Translations under genes and position numbers: made by a program
Part shown: positions 5,320-6,274 of the stretch, piece by piece
Numbering within the stretch: the stretch's first letter is position 1
How the letters are laid out: every line of letters starts with the position of its first letter
Origin: Candidatus Nanopelagicales bacterium
Lineage (GTDB): Bacteria > Actinomycetota > Actinomycetes > S36-B12 > UBA10799
DNA length: 6,274 nucleotides
NCBI GenBank assembly: GCA_025455985.1
Contig: JALOLM010000139.1
Coordinates: 1-6,274 of the forward strand
Direction of reading: 5' to 3'
Notes under the pieces: model-generated
The model's database searches: none
Seen by the model: the letters and a program-made list of their open reading frames with translations, nothing else
Told to the model about the DNA's origin: nothing

Positions 5320-6274
5320 CTATTCGACGGTCACAACCACCTGATGGGCGTCGACCGACTGACCGGATCGCACGTGGACCGCCGTGACTACCCCGTCAGA
5401 GTCGGCCGTGATCGTGTGTTCCATCTTCATGGCCTCCAGCACGACAAGGATCTGGCCCGCGGTCACCTCATCACCCACGGCCACTCGGACATCCGTGACC
5501 GTGCCGGGAACCGGCGTGGTCGGCCCGCCGGCCTCGCCGTGGTGGGCGCTCTCGTCGAACCGCGGGAGCACCTCGAACGCCACGGTGTGCCCGTTGACCG
5601 TCACGGTCCCGAACTCATCGCCAACAACCGCCGACGGCGTCAACATCCCATCGATCTCCACCGAAGAATCGGTCAGTCGCACAAGCCCCACGTCGTGCGC
5701 TTCCCCCAGCAGCGGATCACCGTCGACCGTCTCAACCGCCAACCCCTCGCGGGTTCGGGTCCAGCGCAACGTGACCTTCTTCTTCGCGATCTGCAGGTCC
5801 AGCCACTCGGGAACGGCACGAACGTTGCGCCAGCCCGCCGGGGCGACGGGAGTGTCACGGTCGCGCGAACCAAGCACCGCGAGGGCATGGCGCACCACGT
5901 CAACGGCCGGGTCAAGCACCGCCGGGTGGTTGTCCAAGTAGTCGGTCGGCGTGGCTCCGGCGCGGAAGTCCACCTCGTCCAGAACAGCGGCCAGCGAGTC
6001 CTTGTTGGTCACAACCCCTTCGACCCCAGCTCGACGCAGGTAGTCGGCAAGACGGTCTGCGGCCTGATCGCGGGAGGCAGCAGTGGCGATGACCTTGGCC
6101 AACATCGGGTCGTAGTTGGCGGTCACTACGTCACCGGTCACGAACCCGGTGTCAACCCGGATCCCTTCAGCTGGACCAAGGTCGAAAGCGCGCAGGGTTC
6201 CCGTGTTGGGGAGGTAGCCGTTGGCGGGGTCCTCTGCGTACAGGCGGACCTCGATGGCGTGGCCGCTGGCCTGG
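5320..6274 (-). CDS. Biotin-dependent acyl-CoA carboxylase alpha subunit, C-terminal half (5' end outside window)
   Basis: There are 317 codons in the window, ending at TAG (5322-5320); the 5' half of a typical 650-670 residue protein lies beyond the right edge. The visible part begins in the biotin carboxylase C-terminal domain, with GHAIEVRLYAEDPANGYLPN at visible residues 4-23; its Arg10 corresponds to an active-site arginine of E. coli AccC. NYDPMLAKVI follows at about 53-62. A linker region leads to a complete biotin carboxyl carrier domain, with PGTVTDVRVAVGDEV and the biotinylation motif EAMKMEH. The lysine that would carry biotin is encoded at 5427-5425. The enzyme carboxylates biotin with ATP and bicarbonate and hands it to a beta subunit. 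The VRLYAEDP form is common in methylcrotonyl-, geranyl- and propionyl/acetyl-CoA carboxylases, so the substrate is open; the atuA, dehydrogenase and hydratase neighbours favour a methylcrotonyl- or geranyl-type carboxylase. Confidence 0.94.
   Translation of the reverse strand, partial: QASGHAIEVRLYAEDPANGYLPNTGTLRAFDLGPAEGIRVDTGFVTGDVVTANYDPMLAKVIATAASRDQAADRLADYLRRAGVEGVVTNKDSLAAVLDEVDFRAGATPTDYLDNHPAVLDPAVDVVRHALAVLGSRDRDTPVAPAGWRNVRAVPEWLDLQIAKKKVTLRWTRTREGLAVETVDGDPLLGEAHDVGLVRLTDSSVEIDGMLTPSAVVGDEFGTVTVNGHTVAFEVLPRFDESAHHGEAGGPTTPVPGTVTDVRVAVGDEVTAGQILVVLEAMKMEHTITADSDGVVTAVHVRSGQSVDAHQVVVTVE

Noticed and set aside
5297..5320. Hairpin as terminator of the carboxylase gene
   Set aside because: The stem needs a 2-base bulge, reaches into the stop codon and has no T-run; too weak to call.

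Overview
The window is GC-rich and looks actinobacterial. It has dense minus-strand genes, GTG starts, 4-base stop/start overlaps and promoter sequences of the TTGACn / TAnnnT type. All real genes lie on the minus strand, so transcription runs from high to low coordinates. I see no tRNA, rRNA, CRISPR array, insertion sequence or prophage gene.

Layout in the direction of transcription. (1) 6274-5320: the C-terminal half of a biotin-dependent acyl-CoA carboxylase alpha subunit, with the end of biotin carboxylase and a complete biotinyl domain; its 5' part lies beyond the right edge. (2) 5296-5261: a promoter whose -10 region lies inside a near-perfect palindrome. (3) 5260-3323: a full-length AtuA-family protein. 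(4) 3326-2745: a TetR-type repressor whose GTG start overlaps the atuA stop as GTGA. (5) 2719-2670: a nested palindrome between genes. (6) 2641-2607: a second copy of the same promoter and palindrome. (7) 2583-1435: an acyl-CoA dehydrogenase resembling citronellyl-CoA dehydrogenase (AtuD). (8) 1438-674: an enoyl-CoA hydratase/isomerase-family protein resembling methylglutaconyl-CoA hydratase (LiuC) or AtuE, again joined by a GTGA overlap. (9) 657-523: two imperfect copies of a hairpin-forming repeat. (10) 473-1: the N-terminal part of an M20 metallopeptidase, cut by the left edge and probably not part of the pathway.

Carboxylase, AtuA, TetR, acyl-CoA dehydrogenase and hydratase together match the logic of the Atu (acyclic terpene) and Liu (leucine/isovalerate) pathways: a branched acyl-CoA is dehydrogenated, carboxylated on the branch methyl by a biotin enzyme, and hydrated to a 3-hydroxy-3-methylglutaryl-type CoA ready for cleavage. 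The carboxyltransferase beta subunit and a lyase are not in the window. The exact substrate cannot be read from sequence.

The strongest new observation is regulatory. Two promoters about 2.65 kb apart share an identical 20-base core, an identical -35 hexamer and identical 17-base spacing, each with the palindrome across the -10. The simplest reading is that the TetR protein encoded between them represses its own operon (atuA-tetR) and the dehydrogenase-hydratase operon. At atuA the -10 sits only 7 bases from the ATG and there is no Shine-Dalgarno sequence, which predicts a leaderless mRNA with the repressor site directly at the start of the gene.
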